From Pyrenophora tritici-repentis (Eukaryota > Ascomycota > Dothideomycetes > Pleosporales > Pleosporaceae): DNA of 64,000 bases. A model generated the notes under the pieces. That model was not told the origin of the DNA, searched no databases, and was given only the letters and a program-made list of their open reading frames with translations. Position 1 is the stretch's first letter. The number at the start of each line of letters is the position of its first letter. The stretch is from NCBI RefSeq assembly GCF_003171515.1, contig NC_089390.1, positions 1,674,001 to 1,738,000 on the forward strand, given 5' to 3'. Shown piece by piece: positions 1 to 12,600 of the stretch. The position numbers and the translations under genes are program-made.

Positions 1-3000
1 ACATTTAGTCAAAGGTTATTCAGCGTATTCGGATGTCTTAGGAGTGGGACGGAGAAAAGGGCCATTTGCAGAATGAGGCGATGAGTGACGACTACTACTC
101 CGGAACCTGGTGGAGAGGTTGGAGCACGCGGAACCGCGCCCGAAACGTTCATGCGCGCATCTTAAATCACTAAGTAAGCCGGAGGACTGATGATGCTCCG
201 CATACTGAAAACGGACGCGCCGAAACGTTCGCAGCGAGGCTCTGCTCGGCGCAGACGCGTCGCGCATATTGCGAACTCTTTTTCAAACGTTTACTCCTTT
301 CCTGAGATACTCGAGCGCGTCAAACGCGTCCGGGGAAGAACCTTGTGTATACTTGAAGACTACATCTTTGACTGACCAGACTCACCCGGCGCGACTGCCG
401 TGTTAAGGAAAATCTGGTCGTACGACGTGGCTTCAAACAAATCTAGGGGGCCTGGTCTCCCGGATACCGGGATGTAATCACGGCCGTTAGCGATTGTCCA
501 TCTTTTGAGTTTGAATGTGCACGGCTTTTTAATGCGTATTTATTGACGATTCTGAAACAAGAGTTTGACCACTCTACTCCAACATGTCAACGTTTCGTGA
601 AACTTGGGTAGCGCGTATCCCGGTGGCGCTACTCAGTGTCCGACAACTGTGTCGCATACTCTCGCCGCTATGCGTAATGCCTTCGGCGTGCATGTTAATT
701 GCATATCCTGAAGGTAGACAGGTATCAGTAATGTATTGGGGTTCGAAAGCTATTTTGGTCGAAGCTGCTGTGTCAGGTTCCATGTTGTAGAACAGTCTCT
801 TAGCAACAGGATTAATCGCCCAATCTGTGGTTACACGCTACACGTGGCACATCCTGTCCAGTTTTCAGTCGTGTCGCGTCCAGTGCTCTGGGAATGAAAT
901 AGGCAGCAAGAAGAGAAGCGGACGAAAGGTCTGTGAGACGGCAAGACGGTGCGCTCGCGGAGGTCAACCGTAACGCACTGTCCATATGCTAGCGCTGACC
1001 TTGAGAAGATCGTGATGTTTTAGTACACAGCCGTTCCGTCCTCGCAGCCTTGCCGAGATAAGGTAACAACGCCCAGTACTTAGAGTTCGGGATGATGCCA
1101 TCGACCACCGTGCTCGCGAACAGAGCACATGCTTGACTCAAGTTTTCGAGGCATGGATGGATGGCGAGTACAATCTCAGGGCAATCTTCTCGAAGGCCGC
1201 TAGAAGGCCGCTAATACGGTGAAACGCGTGCACCAGCCAATCAAGATCGGCATCGCGACTCACTCAAAAAGACGGCTATGCTGTCAGCTCTACTGCAGTT
1301 AGACAAGCCTCGCATTCGTCTTGTTCTGGAGAAGTCCACACTATTTGAATGATAAGGGCCGACTATGCTTGGTCATTACCTGATATGCATTGCTTCTTTC
1401 GGGACTAGACATGGGTGTATGCAGCGCAAACTCGTGTATATTCCCCGAAAAAGTAATCTCTCGACCAACGACAAGCGCTTTCTTTGCCCAGTGCAACAGG
1501 TAATAGTGTAGGATTCCTGAGGCGCATCGAAAAGCAATGGCGGAGCGCGCAAAAGACCGAAGTGAAGCCAGCCAAGCGGTTAGAGCTTGAGAGCAACCTT
1601 TCGGCATATGTCATTCAGCTCAGGACGAGGCGCACGGTCATGACATGCTGCAGGTATCATATATGTGAAAGAGCAACGATTCCGTGCGTCGCGAAGTATC
1701 TATCTTATTGGATAGATAGGATAAGTTTTGGTTTGATTCGCTAGGTAGATAAGTCGAAGCTATGAACGGAGTAAACGGAGCAGGGTCGTGTTCGGAATCG
1801 CAATACTAACCGTGTATTGGTAGAGATTGTCTAGGCTGACGAGCGTAAGCCTAGGTAGGACTATGCAGATACTCGAAATCTTGCAATACGGCATCGCCAG
1901 ATATGACTAGATATGCGAGGATCCGGCCCTGGATGGCTATCATGCTGGAGGTGGGCCAATTCGCATCGCATCGCAACAAGTTACTGCAGCACATCGAAAA
2001 CTAGCAATGACTGACATCATCAAAGGAAAGCAGTTTACCGCGCCGATGACTTGCTGCATACATCAGCCCATGCCGAATCCTTCCCTCAAGTGTCCGCTCG
2101 AATCAAAGCTGAGTACAGGGAATGTGCGGGAGACAAGCCTGTCCTTGTCGCAGGATTCTGATATGTACTGGGATGGCACGGTCCTTGGACACAGGCCGGC
2201 AGAAAGTGCCCCTTGGCAGACCCAATCAGAGAAGAATAGTCGCCTGTCAGAAATGCCGCTTATGCAGTCACGTTTGCAGGTGATGGCCCGGCTGGAGAAA
2301 TAGCGATTTCAAAGCAGATGATGGACTAGTCCTTCGTATACAGATTGCGAAACATGTGGCGCTGTTACATTATGTTCATGCGACCGGACATGTCGCTCGC
2401 GGTTGGTAGTTCGGTACGAGTCTTTACTCAATCTCTTTGCGGAAAGACGAGCGTGGAGAAGTCAGCCGTGGGAGATCGAAGACGATCGAGCTACACAGGC
2501 AGCGGCCCTCAAGGGATGCGGGAAGCCAGGTCGAGGGCCCCTGGGGATCTTCAAACCGGGTTCGTGACCGGAGTTCGCATGGACGCTTGGAAAGTTTCGT
2601 CCATAATCTCATGATTCGTATCGAAAATAAGCTATCGCATTCTTGCAGTCGGTTGATATCTGCCGACGCAATTGTAATCAGTAACGAAGGCCTAGACCAT
2701 TGATTGCCGCCTAGCCTGATTTGCACGACAGCTCCCGTGAGCGGAGACAAGCCTGTTGATTCGCTTCTTGCAAAAAAGTGCGCGTTGTTATAGAGAGTGT
2801 ATGTCGATCACTTTCCGGTTGGTCCGGATGCTACTGGGTATGCACTGAAGATGGCGGAAGAAGAAGATAAGATTCAGTGCAGTCGATGTCGCCATTGCAA
2901 GAGCAAGATAAAATTCCGAATAAGGCAGGTTTAAGAACAGCTGCCATGCGCGTACACAGAAAGCGGAACGAATCGGGGATGGGCGGTAGATGTAGCGGTG

Positions 3001-5198
3001 GTGGTGTGGCGCCTGTGAGCTTTGCAGCTTCCAGCGCTAGGAAGGAGACTTACGGGACGAGTCGTATCCATGTCAGATAGCGTCGCACACCTTGTCCCTT
3101 GTGATCGTCGACCGTTGCTGTCCAGGCCTGGATCCCTGCTTCCCGCGAGCAGACAGCGGTCAAGATGGATGCAATGTGCAGTCGACATGGACGAGCGACG
3201 AGCGGGCACCGTACTATGGCTGCAGTCGCAAACAAAGACAGAAAACTTGACACGTGTGCAATGTTTGAATGAGATGGACAGCTGCCGGTGAAAGAATTTT
3301 CACACAAGTTGGCAGCGCAAAAACGAGTTGGGCTGCGATACAAGGTGGGAACAAGCGACACGCCAGTGTCGACGAGCCACCCCAGCTGACCTCAGTGGGC
3401 CTGCACGTCGCCGTCAGCCGTCCTTTGCGCAACATTTGCGGGTGCGCAAAGCCAAGTCACCATGGCGGATTGGACTACGAGCAGCGACCCGATGTAACAC
3501 AGTGGATGTTGCTAGCCTGGACATGCGGCTTTGCATATATTGTGCAACTATGGCGAGCGTGGCCGTCGGTCAAAGCGTCCAGAGGCGGGCTGGCTAAGTG
3601 TTTTGGAAGGGTGTTCAGGAAGCGTTCGGCTTGCACAGGGCAATGTCAGTTATCGTTGTGGAAGCAGACAGAATACAGTTGCGGATAGGATTTGCGGCAG
3701 CAGTCATGGTGGGCTGGAGTTTGAGTTGCAGGTATCGAGGGGCGTCAGAATAGAGTTGCTGGTCGCTCGGTACCTGAGCTATCTCCCTTGTCGTGAACAA
3801 GGCCAGCAAGCGTGCTCCAGGGTTTCTCCGCACTGCGAACGCCTCGCTCGGAACATTTACGAGCCCAGGTCCCATGTCGCGATCTTGCCAGGGAGGGTGA
3901 AGGCCACGACATGGGACCGGGCGATGTTTCCGCTTCTCGAAGCTTGTCAGGCAAGAGGCACACTTGATGAATCTGTAGAGGCCGCATGTGGCGTTTCAGC
4001 GTTGGGGTGATACTCGAGCAGCGGCGGGCAAAAGCAGGCATGAGACATCTAAGAAGGGAACGGCATTGCGGGCTTTGGTGCGGCCGGACGCGAAGCAGCA
4101 AATGCACCGAGACGAGGCCAGAGGCGTCGGGGCTGCAGCAGACGCAGACGTGTATTGGTATTGGTACTATTGCCTTCTCAAGGCGGAAGCGGCTATTCGG
4201 CCGGGACTTGTTGCGACGAGCTCTTGACGCGTGGTGCTCGGGTTGAGCATGATGGCAATTTAACTTTTTATAGCCACACTGGCAATTCTTGCGGCGTCAT
4301 GGAGTCAGAGTGGCAGCAGCAGCAGGCAGGGCTGACGGAGCCGGGGGTTGAAGCCAAGGCTGAGCGAGCATGAGAGGGCCCCTGACGGCCTGTTCTGATC
4401 GGGCGCATGGCTCCGGCTAGGAGAGGCAGCTCTCACAGCCGATCATCAGCGATTGGAGCAGGCAGCCCATGAGCCGTCTCCCGAGAGGCATTTCCGTGAC
4501 CAGCATGGCGCGGCCGATCCGAGGCAGGCTGACATTAGTGGATGCGGGCATGCGTCGGCCACTGAGGGTGGGCGACGTTGGGGCACACCAAGAAGACAAG
4601 CAGACGAGCGAGACGTTTGGGCGCGCCCTCACCGGCGGCCGTGACCAATAGTGGGCGCAGGGGGCGGGGCGCTGGGCTGAGTGGTGCAACTGCTAAAACG
4701 GTCGACTAGCGGCGGTGAATTGGACTCGAGCGCAGGACACAGCTGCCGGCACAACTGTGGGAGAAAAGCAGGACGCGCCACGGCCAGTGACGCGTCAGAT
4801 AGGGCCGCGGGCGGGGCACCGAGTGATCCGCGGGAGGCTGCAGGGGCGAAATGAGCATGGCAGAAGCAGCAGGTCGCATCGTGCATGGCTATAGCAAGAC
4901 GGACTAAGGCGAGGGAAGTGCCGCGGGGTCGCGACTGCCTCGAGGATTTAGCCGAGCCGGCAAGACAGGGGGGTAGGGGAGGGGGGTAGGGGAGGGCAGG
5001 CGCGACAGATCGGATGGCAGGAGCGAGCGTACTGTACCGTAGAAGGAGCAACAAATAGACAGGTAGGAGCGAGCCACGGGGCGAGCAGGCGCGCGTGCGC
5101 GCCGTACGGGTTCATTGAGCACGGTGGTGGCACGCGCGAGTGAGAGAAGCAGCAGCAGCGGCGATGACGGCAGCGACGACTGACGACACATGACGGCT
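1..5198. other. Gene-poor region with no recognised gene
   Basis: Only short overlapping reading frames with no recognisable domain, no consistent codon bias and no convincing chain of exons. GC content rises towards 4.2-5.2 kb. A short duplicated phrase (aaggccgcta, twice) lies at about 1194-1214. Nothing resembling a transposon end, tRNA or rRNA was seen. A rapidly evolving or non-coding transcript cannot be excluded. Confidence 0.5.
4968..4997 (+). promoter_or_regulatory. G-rich tract, potential G-quadruplex
   Basis: Five G runs of three to six bases are separated by one- to two-base loops (TA, A) in a 30-bp stretch, satisfying the usual four-run G-quadruplex pattern. It lies about 0.8 kb upstream of the MedA-like start codon, at the edge of that gene's probable promoter. 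A regulatory role is inference only. Confidence 0.4.
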
Positions 5199-5798
5199 CT
5201 TTTCTCTGGCGCGTCACCTATCCTTCACTGACGCCTGACTGACTGACTGACCGCCGGCAACCCTCACATACTACACTCCAATCTAGTACAGTTCCAGTGT
5301 ACTCTGCTGCTTCCCTCGTCACGTGCTCCACCGGACGCGTGCTGCCAGGCTGCGACCGCCTGCGCGACACCACAACACACAAAGCTCGATCCGAGCAAGC
5401 CCCTCGCACCAGGCCCGACGACTTACATCCACAGCACCGCCGGCGATCCCTGATCCCGGCCCTCTCGCATCCGCGGCTTGGGCGCTCGAAACAGGTCCTC
5501 CGTCCGAGCGTGCTGCGAGCAGGGAGGTGGCTGGCCCCGCAAAGCCCTGCTAGCGGTTCCAAGTTGATTTAACGACCGTCTCCACCGCGGCCATCCCACC
5601 GCCTTTGCACTCTCTCACACGCTGCCTGCCACCTGGGCCTCGCTCCCCTTCCCTAGCCCTCGCTAGCGCCGCCTGCTCTGCGCCTGAAATTGCGCAGGCC
5701 ACGCTACTGCATCTCGTCCCCAACCCTCGTCCATCGACCTGCGCCCGGACCCAAGCTTGCTCGGATCCTTCGACCTCTACCACCGCGCAATAATAACA
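5199..5798 (+). promoter_or_regulatory. Probable promoter and long pyrimidine-rich 5' leader of the MedA-like gene
   Basis: The 600 bp before the start codon at 5799 are strongly C/T-rich on the plus strand, as is common just upstream of fungal transcription starts and in long leaders of developmental regulators. A CACGTG palindrome lies at about 5321. No TATA box is clear. Several short upstream ATGs could act as uORFs if the transcript starts this far up. The exact start site cannot be read from sequence. Confidence 0.35.
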
Positions 5799-8700
5799 AT
5801 GTCGCAGCCAAAAATCCCAGATAGGGCCCGCAACTATAAGGAAGACCCGGCGCCTGTAGCGTCGCAAAAGATGGTGAGTTGCCTCTGCTTCCTTGTCCAC
5901 CCCTTACCGCCCCCTCGCGCCCGCATCCCATCGCTCGCTACGCTTCGCACTGGCACAAGATCGGCCCTTCTGCATCCTCGACCGTTGGAGTTTCGAGCAG
6001 CGCGTCCCAACCTGCATCCCTAAAACCGTCACCGCCGCTGGCAGCTTCATCCTCGCGCTTTTTGCATGCTGCAGCAGCCACTGCAAGTCGCGACCACACA
6101 CTACGAGTTACCCCAGCTCCGCCGCATCGACGCCTACATGGTATGCCCTCCCCGCCAAGCAGCCCTGCTACCCAAACCCGCCTCCCCTGTCGCACTCGTT
6201 AGCTTTCCTTGTCTCCAACGAAGCCAGTCCGCCGCCTGTTGTCACGCAAACTCCAGCAGCGGAACCCCTGCGACAGAGCACCTTTCCGCTCCCACCGCTG
6301 GTCCGCTCTGTGCTGTCAACGTTGCCAAATCGCGCCCTGCCTTCTTTAGTCTGCCCTTCCCATCCTATAAACTATACCCTACCGTCCTGCCTCTTTCCAG
6401 ACCCTGCCCCTCGCCTACGCGCTGTTGCAGTCCACCAGAGCCTTATTCCCTAACCGAGCAGCCAACCACAGCTGCCCCCCACCCCCACCACGCTTCTTTC
6501 ATTGCACTCCCTGCCCCGATCACCACTACCTTTGCTGCTGCAGTCAACACTTGCTTTTTTTACTCCATTTGTTTGCGCATGCAGCCTTGCTGACAGGCCG
6601 TGCCTTTTAGCATCATCCCCACTCGGCGCAGGGCTTGCCACCGCCAAATCATCTTCCCGTCCACCATCCAAGGCCGGGTGTAGTCCATCAGCAGCATCAA
6701 CATCAACATCATCCCGACTCTCCCCACCAGTCGGTCCCCTCACAGAGCCCTGCTCAAGGTCACTACCCATCGCCTCAGCACCCTAACCCTCAGGGTCCGC
6801 CACAGCATCATTCGCCCTACGTTCAGCAAATTCAAGGCCCTCCACCACCCCAGCAGCAGCAAGAGGTTCCCTACTATTCGCAGCACCACCAGAGCCCGTA
6901 TAGCGCCAACAGTGCACCGAGTAACTACTCGTCTTCAGGTATGTTTTGTTTTTACGTGGGCTCAAGCCACGGCTGTCAGTGCGCGTGCGCGCACTCATGA
7001 CGCTTAGACTTGGGTGCCCCCGTTATTTATCTCATGAAGCAAAACATATCAATCTGACTTTTTTTTTGTAGAAACCCCAGAGCTCATGGCGGCCGCAACG
7101 ATGAATCGGGGTGGATACCCACCGATCTCGTATCACACTCCTCAGTCAAACTCACCAGCATCTGTCCAATCACCTCAGCATGACCAGCACGGCAGGCCGA
7201 TTTACGGGCAACCACCAAGCCAGATGCCTCAGTCCATGTACTACACGCCTTACGGCTCGGCCCCAGTAACCCAACAGTCACCTTACCAACAGCACCCATC
7301 AAGTGCTCCACAGCAGCCAATGGCGACTCAATCGTTGCTCATGTCCCATCAACAAAACCAGCAGATGCAACACCAACATCAGCAGCACCACCCCCAGACT
7401 CCAGGCATGACCGGAAGCCCCAAGTCGCGAATGTCACAGACACCGCTTCAGAGGCCTCCATCGGGCCTCGGTCCCCCCCAAGCCCCGCCTCAAGGTCCTC
7501 CCGTTGGTACTCCCAACATGCACTCGGGACCTCCAGGAGGACCCAACGTCAACCCCAATGCTGCGCCTGGTCCCATTCCCGCAACGACCCCGCTTGTAGT
7601 ACGACAAGACCAGAACGGCGTACAGTGGATTGCGTTTGAGTATTCCCGTGACAGGGTCAAGATGGAGTACACGATCCGCTGCGACGTCGAGTCTGTCAAT
7701 GTTGATGAGCTTCCCCAAGACTTCAAGACTGAGAACTGCGTTTACCCACGCGCCTGCTGCGCCAAGGACCAGTACAAGGGTAACCGCCTGCACTACGAGA
7801 CTGAGTGCAACACTGTCGGTTGGGCATTGGCCCAACTAAACCCTTGCCTTCGCGGCAAACGTGGTCTCATTCAACGAGCCGTCGACAGCTGGCGCAACAG
7901 CAACCAGGATCCTCGATTGAGGAGCCGACGTGTGCGTAGAATGGCCAAGATGACCACGAGAAAAGCCCAGTCGGGTTCGCATGGCAACCACATGGCTGGA
8001 CCAGGTGGCCCAGGTGCTCCCGGTGTGCCCAATTCAGCGGGATTAGCCGCACCACCACGACAACCCAACATGGGCATGGGCGGTCCTCAGATGCACCATC
8101 ACCACGATGGTCCTGGAGGACCCCACGGAGGACCGGATGATGTTAGCGGTATGTTTCACCAGATGTGATGTGATAAAGCGCAGTTGTTGGTTGTTAGAGA
8201 TACCTTTTGTCATTCTTTCGCTTGCATGTACATTACACACTCCTTGATGTAATACCCCTTTCGATACCACTACCCCATGCATGCATGCATATATACCCGC
8301 ATTCGATAGTTACACACATGTCTTTTGTTGAGCGCAGGATGGAAAGTACACAGCAATATGTTTGAACGTGCAAGCTAACTTTCTTTGTGTACAGCCAATG
8401 AGTATGGTGAATCGCACACTCATCATCACCAAGCACCAAACGGCCAACAGTCACCAACCGACGGGCGCCAGGCGCAGAGCTTCTACCCCAACTTTCCATC
8501 GGGCGACTCGGTAGCAACCGCAAACGGCATGCCGCCTATCCACGACGGCTTAAGCCATCCTCCGCCTCCGTCTCACGCCGCGGGTGTTGCAGTCTCCAAG
8601 CAGCAAGAGCAAGATGAAGAAGAGCGAAAGCTAGCCATGTTCGGTGACTTACCTGACTCGAAGCGTCGCAAGTTCATCCTCGTGGACGATGCGCAACGAG

Positions 8701-9276
8701 GAACTAGAGTGCGCGTGCGAGTTACGCTTGACACTGTCAAGATGGAAGAAATGCCCGACTCGTACCGCAAATCTAACTCGGTCTTTCCTCGCAGCTACTT
8801 CGCCATGCAAATGACCTCTCCACCTGCCAGTCCTCGCGGCAGCAAAGTCTTTTCTGACGAGCCTGACGTTGAGGGCGACCCAAGCTTCCCACTAGCCGGC
8901 TCTACCATTGTACCTGTGCCTACTCTCGACGGCGAGACACGTGTTCCCAAGCCGCGTCTGACGCGTGCGAAGCGTTCCAAGGAGATTACGCTAAATGATC
9001 TCGGTTACCGCATGAGTTGGAGTCAGAGCCGTGTCTTCGCAGGTAGAACATTGTTCCTACAAAAGTCCCGTAAGTAAAGACTCGATAGCGTCTTATAACG
9101 GCGAACTAACCTGAATAACAGTGGATGCTTATCGCAACAAGATGCGAAGCAGCATGATGGGTCAAGGTCAAGATGTTACCCAGGTGGCGCCACACTTTGA
9201 GACGCGCGTCGGAAAACGGCGGTGGAACGAAAGAATTGAGAGAAGCAAGAAGCCCAGGCGCGAGGGCTCTCCTTAA
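5799..9276 (+). CDS. medA: MedA/Acr1/Ren1-like developmental regulator
   Basis: Five-exon model: 5799-5873, 6611-6938, 7072-8148, 8395-9069, 9122-9276, giving about 769 aa. All junctions are GT..AG and keep frame. The N-terminal half is rich in Gln, Pro and His, typical of activation or scaffold regions. A conserved globular segment follows (exon 3, starting VVRQDQNGVQWIAFEYSRD and containing YPRACC and LNPCLRGKRG), then a basic RRVRR stretch. A second conserved block in exon 4 (DLPDSKRRKFILVDDAQRG) and a short C-terminal block (RNKMRSSMMG) complete it. I recall this arrangement from Aspergillus Medusa, Magnaporthe Acr1 and Fusarium Ren1, nuclear regulators of conidiophore/conidium development. 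The 737-bp first intron is unusually long, so an extra small exon there is possible. Start chosen for the clean donor after 25 codons. Family assignment is from memory. Confidence 0.78.
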
Positions 9277-10710
9277 GAAGTCTCAGGCCACATCATCCAG
9301 ATTGATGCCCTGGTTGCAGGCAGCCGCTCCGCTGACCCGCTTTTTCGGCACTTGCAGGGAGCCCCTACGAACGACCGGGGTTGACACCCTTTATCGACGA
9401 GGTACCAAATCCTTCGCCGTAAGCCCGGCTATTGCTTACAACCTGGTTTCATAACGGCTCTTCCGGGTTTCAGGGTATCATCATATCTGCCGATGTCTGA
9501 TTTGCAACTTTCGCGAGCATGTTGATCATGCATCCAGAGCACTTCTGCGGTGCCTTTGATACCCCTTCGCAAGTTATGATCTCTTGCACGATCTCGGTCT
9601 GTCTTTTTCTGTCTGATTTTACCTTGTCTTGTTAGCGGTACGGTGTTACTACTGTACAAATGAAATTCGGGGCGCTTGCGGTATGAGGAAGAGTGGGAAA
9701 GGGTTCAAAAAGCATGACTCGGAAATGTGCTTTTGGCTTCAGCGTGGAGTCTTGCCGGTTTATGATTGTGCATCTTCGGATAGGTTTAGAGTGCGATTTG
9801 TTTTTTGTCGGATTTTGACAGCAGGCCCTGTAAGCTGGTGGCTTCCCCCCAGCTTCAACATACGCATAATAGAACTACATTCCAAAAGCATTCACTTGAA
9901 TCATATTGTTGTATCGCCCAGCGCAAAGCTGGACCTCCATGCCAACCGTACCTGGTGTACATACCACGGCCGGGGGGGGGGCACGCGACCTACCAGTCCA
10001 AGTTCACACAACCCCTCTTTCAGCCTAGTCTGCGTCCAGCAGCCACTCACAACTCAGGACGCCAAAAACCTGTCTCCATCCTTTCATTTCCTTTCTCATC
10101 TGACACGAGGCACACAATCGCCGCCGGACGCCCCAAGCAAAGATCCTGATGTAACTAACCAATGGGGGTAAAAACGAAGGAACATCACATTTTGCATAGC
10201 AAAAAAACGTTCGCCTTAGTTGCCTCTAGTGGACCACGGTGTGGCTTTGTGCCTAGGGAATCCCGACCCCAGACGTTCGTGTAAGCGGGCGCAACCACAC
10301 CCGAGCAACGTGACGTGCTAGGATGGCCTTGTCTCGCGTGGATAATGTGATTTTAATTTCTACGGTCAAGTTGGGGAAGCCCGTCTGCGGGTGTACCGGT
10401 AGGTTGTGGGAAAAAGTGGTATGATGTTTGGCACCGGTGTGGAACGCGTAGTGTGAGAGATAAGAGAATGAGGGATGGGGGATGCCATTCCTTCTGCTGT
10501 TTCTCGTATACTTGGGATGAGGGGGGTTTGGGTATGAGATGGGGTATGCTTGTTGTGATGGGAGAAGTGGTGATTCCATTGGGGCATGCCACGCGTGTTG
10601 GGGGAAGGAGCGGTGCGCTGGTTGGTAGTGTTTCTCGTATGTGTGTGATGATCCTTTTCGGAGGGTGTTGCGTTGCGTGTCGAGACTGCCCAGGTGATCT
10701 AGATACGCGG

Positions 10711-10742
10711 CTGCTTTGCTGCTTTGCTGCTTTGCTGCTTTG
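10711..10742 (+). repeat. Tandem 8-bp repeat (CTGCTTTG x4)
   Basis: Four perfect consecutive copies of CTGCTTTG. The unit is not a multiple of three and lies in a non-coding stretch, so it is a simple minisatellite without evident function. Confidence 0.9.
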
Positions 10743-12010
10743 CATGTGTGCAGGAAGTCCGAGTGATTAGGATCGTCTTGCTCTTTTTGCCCGCCTATCA
10801 TGAACGTGAAATATACCGGTACAGCACGTTATTTGCTAATAGCAGATGCAGTGTTGTTCTCTAAGCGCACCTACAAGCAATACCCGCGCCCCTCCTAGAA
10901 AAACTCCCGAAGTTCATGCGAAGGATGCAACACGGGCACTAGGGAAATGACAGGCCGGGGTCTGTCTTGTGGTGGTGGTGTGCGGTAGCGAGATCGTAGG
11001 AGATCCGAAGCATACCTGCTGCTGTCTAATACCGTGTTTCCTTGCATCTTAGCTGCCAATCTTCATCGCTTCTCACTGCTGTGCTGTATCTCTCTGTTCC
11101 GCATTCTGCCTATTATATTTGTTGGTGATAAAGGACGATGCAAAGGCCCCTCAACAGCCACTCATCACTCTGCGGACCCTGAAACCGCTCACGTCTACCT
11201 CATTTGTTGAGAACATACGCACCCCATCCATTTTCCATCTACCTATGCCCGCGATCCCCCGTCCCATCGCATGTCCGTATCCGGCACTTACCACGTCCGT
11301 CCGCGATGCGGCCCTTCGCCGAAGAATACAGCCGACAACGGCGCGGTGCCGCGTAACAGTCTGGCACACACCATCACACACGCCAGAAAAAAAACGGTTT
11401 CGTCCGGCACGGCCAAGACTCAAGTTATGGTCATATTGCCCCACACACCACTATTGTAAATCCCCTAGTTTTCGCGCTGGTTTTGAGTTTTTTTCCACGC
11501 GACCGTCGCGTCTATGAGGTGGGACTAGTGGATGCGTGGTGTATGTATTTTTCTTGGTGCCGCCTCGCAAATTTGATCTTTATGCAGCGTTAGGATGGGA
11601 GTCAGCTTTGCGCGCGTATTTGCCGTATTATCAATACAGGTAAACGCGTTTTCCGAGCCACGGTACTAGAAATAGTCCCGTTCAAAAATGGATGCTGCAT
11701 GCATGCACGCGACCGATTGACGACCAACATCGAGACAAAGCGGAGCAAGCGCCGTATCCCTGCTATGACGAGTTGGAAAAATGGGGCGGACTTTTTTTCT
11801 TTCATTAGGTTTCAGACTGGAGCGAAAGCGAAGTGAATGAACCGTTGCCGACCGAGGAGGATTAGTCGGTTAGTCGTTGAATTAGTTCAGGTTAGTCGGG
11901 TTGTCTAGACAAGTTGCGACCTTGGAACTAACGTCGGAATCTCTCTCAAATAAACTTTTTCCGACAAGACATGGAAACGCTGTCATGTATTCAAGCCACT
12001 CAAACTCGTC

Positions 12011-12056
12011 GGAGAGAGAGAGAGAGGGCAAAGCAAATAAGATGAGATGAGATGCG
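12011..12056 (+). repeat. Short (GA)n and (GATGA)n simple repeats
   Basis: A GA dinucleotide run is followed within about 15 bp by a short pentanucleotide repeat. Plain microsatellite DNA. Confidence 0.7.
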
Positions 12057-12600
12057 TAATGCGCTCTAGGCTTACGTTACTTCCCTCACTTGTCCTGCTC
12101 AGTAACTTTGGGCCCGGTCCTGCGCCGGTGGTTCCCGCGGTCAAGGCTCGAGGGAGCATCAGGCCAGTCTCCGTGTACGGAACGGAGCTCGACGGATGCC
12201 GGTAGTGATAAAAGGGCCGATTGTTTAGTACCTAGTGCAATTGTTCCTGAATGACGCCAGGCGCAGTGCCTGCTGCTGTGCTAGGCGGCCTTACGGTGCT
12301 GCTGCCGACATATGCATGATAATCTTAATCTTTTCGGGCGCCTGCCGCTGCATGCTTGGTTATGCGAACGTGTGGGCAGACGGGCGTGACTAGCTGGCTA
12401 CTGTAGTTTTAGCTGGCTTAGGGGCTTGCGCTTGCTGCTGTTGGGGCGCGTATGCAGGAATTGAGTCCGGCTAGGGCGCCAGGCATGCGAAGGAATTTCT
12501 TTCTTTAGGTTGTGACTATAGAGATGTTTGGGATAGAGGGGTTGATGTTCGGAGTAAATCAAGCGGTCATTCACCCCTCGTACTAAGCTTGCCACCCACC

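Larger units (their letters stand above)
9277..12600. other. Intergenic region downstream of the MedA-like gene
   Basis: Over 3 kb without a supportable gene. The open frames here (for example 9629-10171 plus and 10253-10801 minus) have low-complexity Pro/Ser/His composition and no splice or domain support. Part of it is probably the 3' UTR of the upstream gene. It contains a G homopolymer at about 9971-9980 and the simple repeats listed separately. Confidence 0.45.

Noticed and set aside
3269..4010. Frames of 139 and 159 codons in the first 5 kb
   Set aside because: They overlap each other and minus-strand frames of similar length, with no recognisable motif; expected by chance in GC-rich DNA.
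5893..6593. Open frames of 175-186 codons on the plus strand
   Set aside because: They lie inside the long first intron of the MedA-like gene, are Pro/Ser/Leu low-complexity, and reflect the pyrimidine-rich sequence. The donor at 5874 and acceptor at 6610 give a better model.
10253..10801. 182-codon minus-strand frame
   Set aside because: Composition is His/Pro/Ser/Thr-rich without domain, a repeat array runs through its start region, and no promoter or intron supports it.
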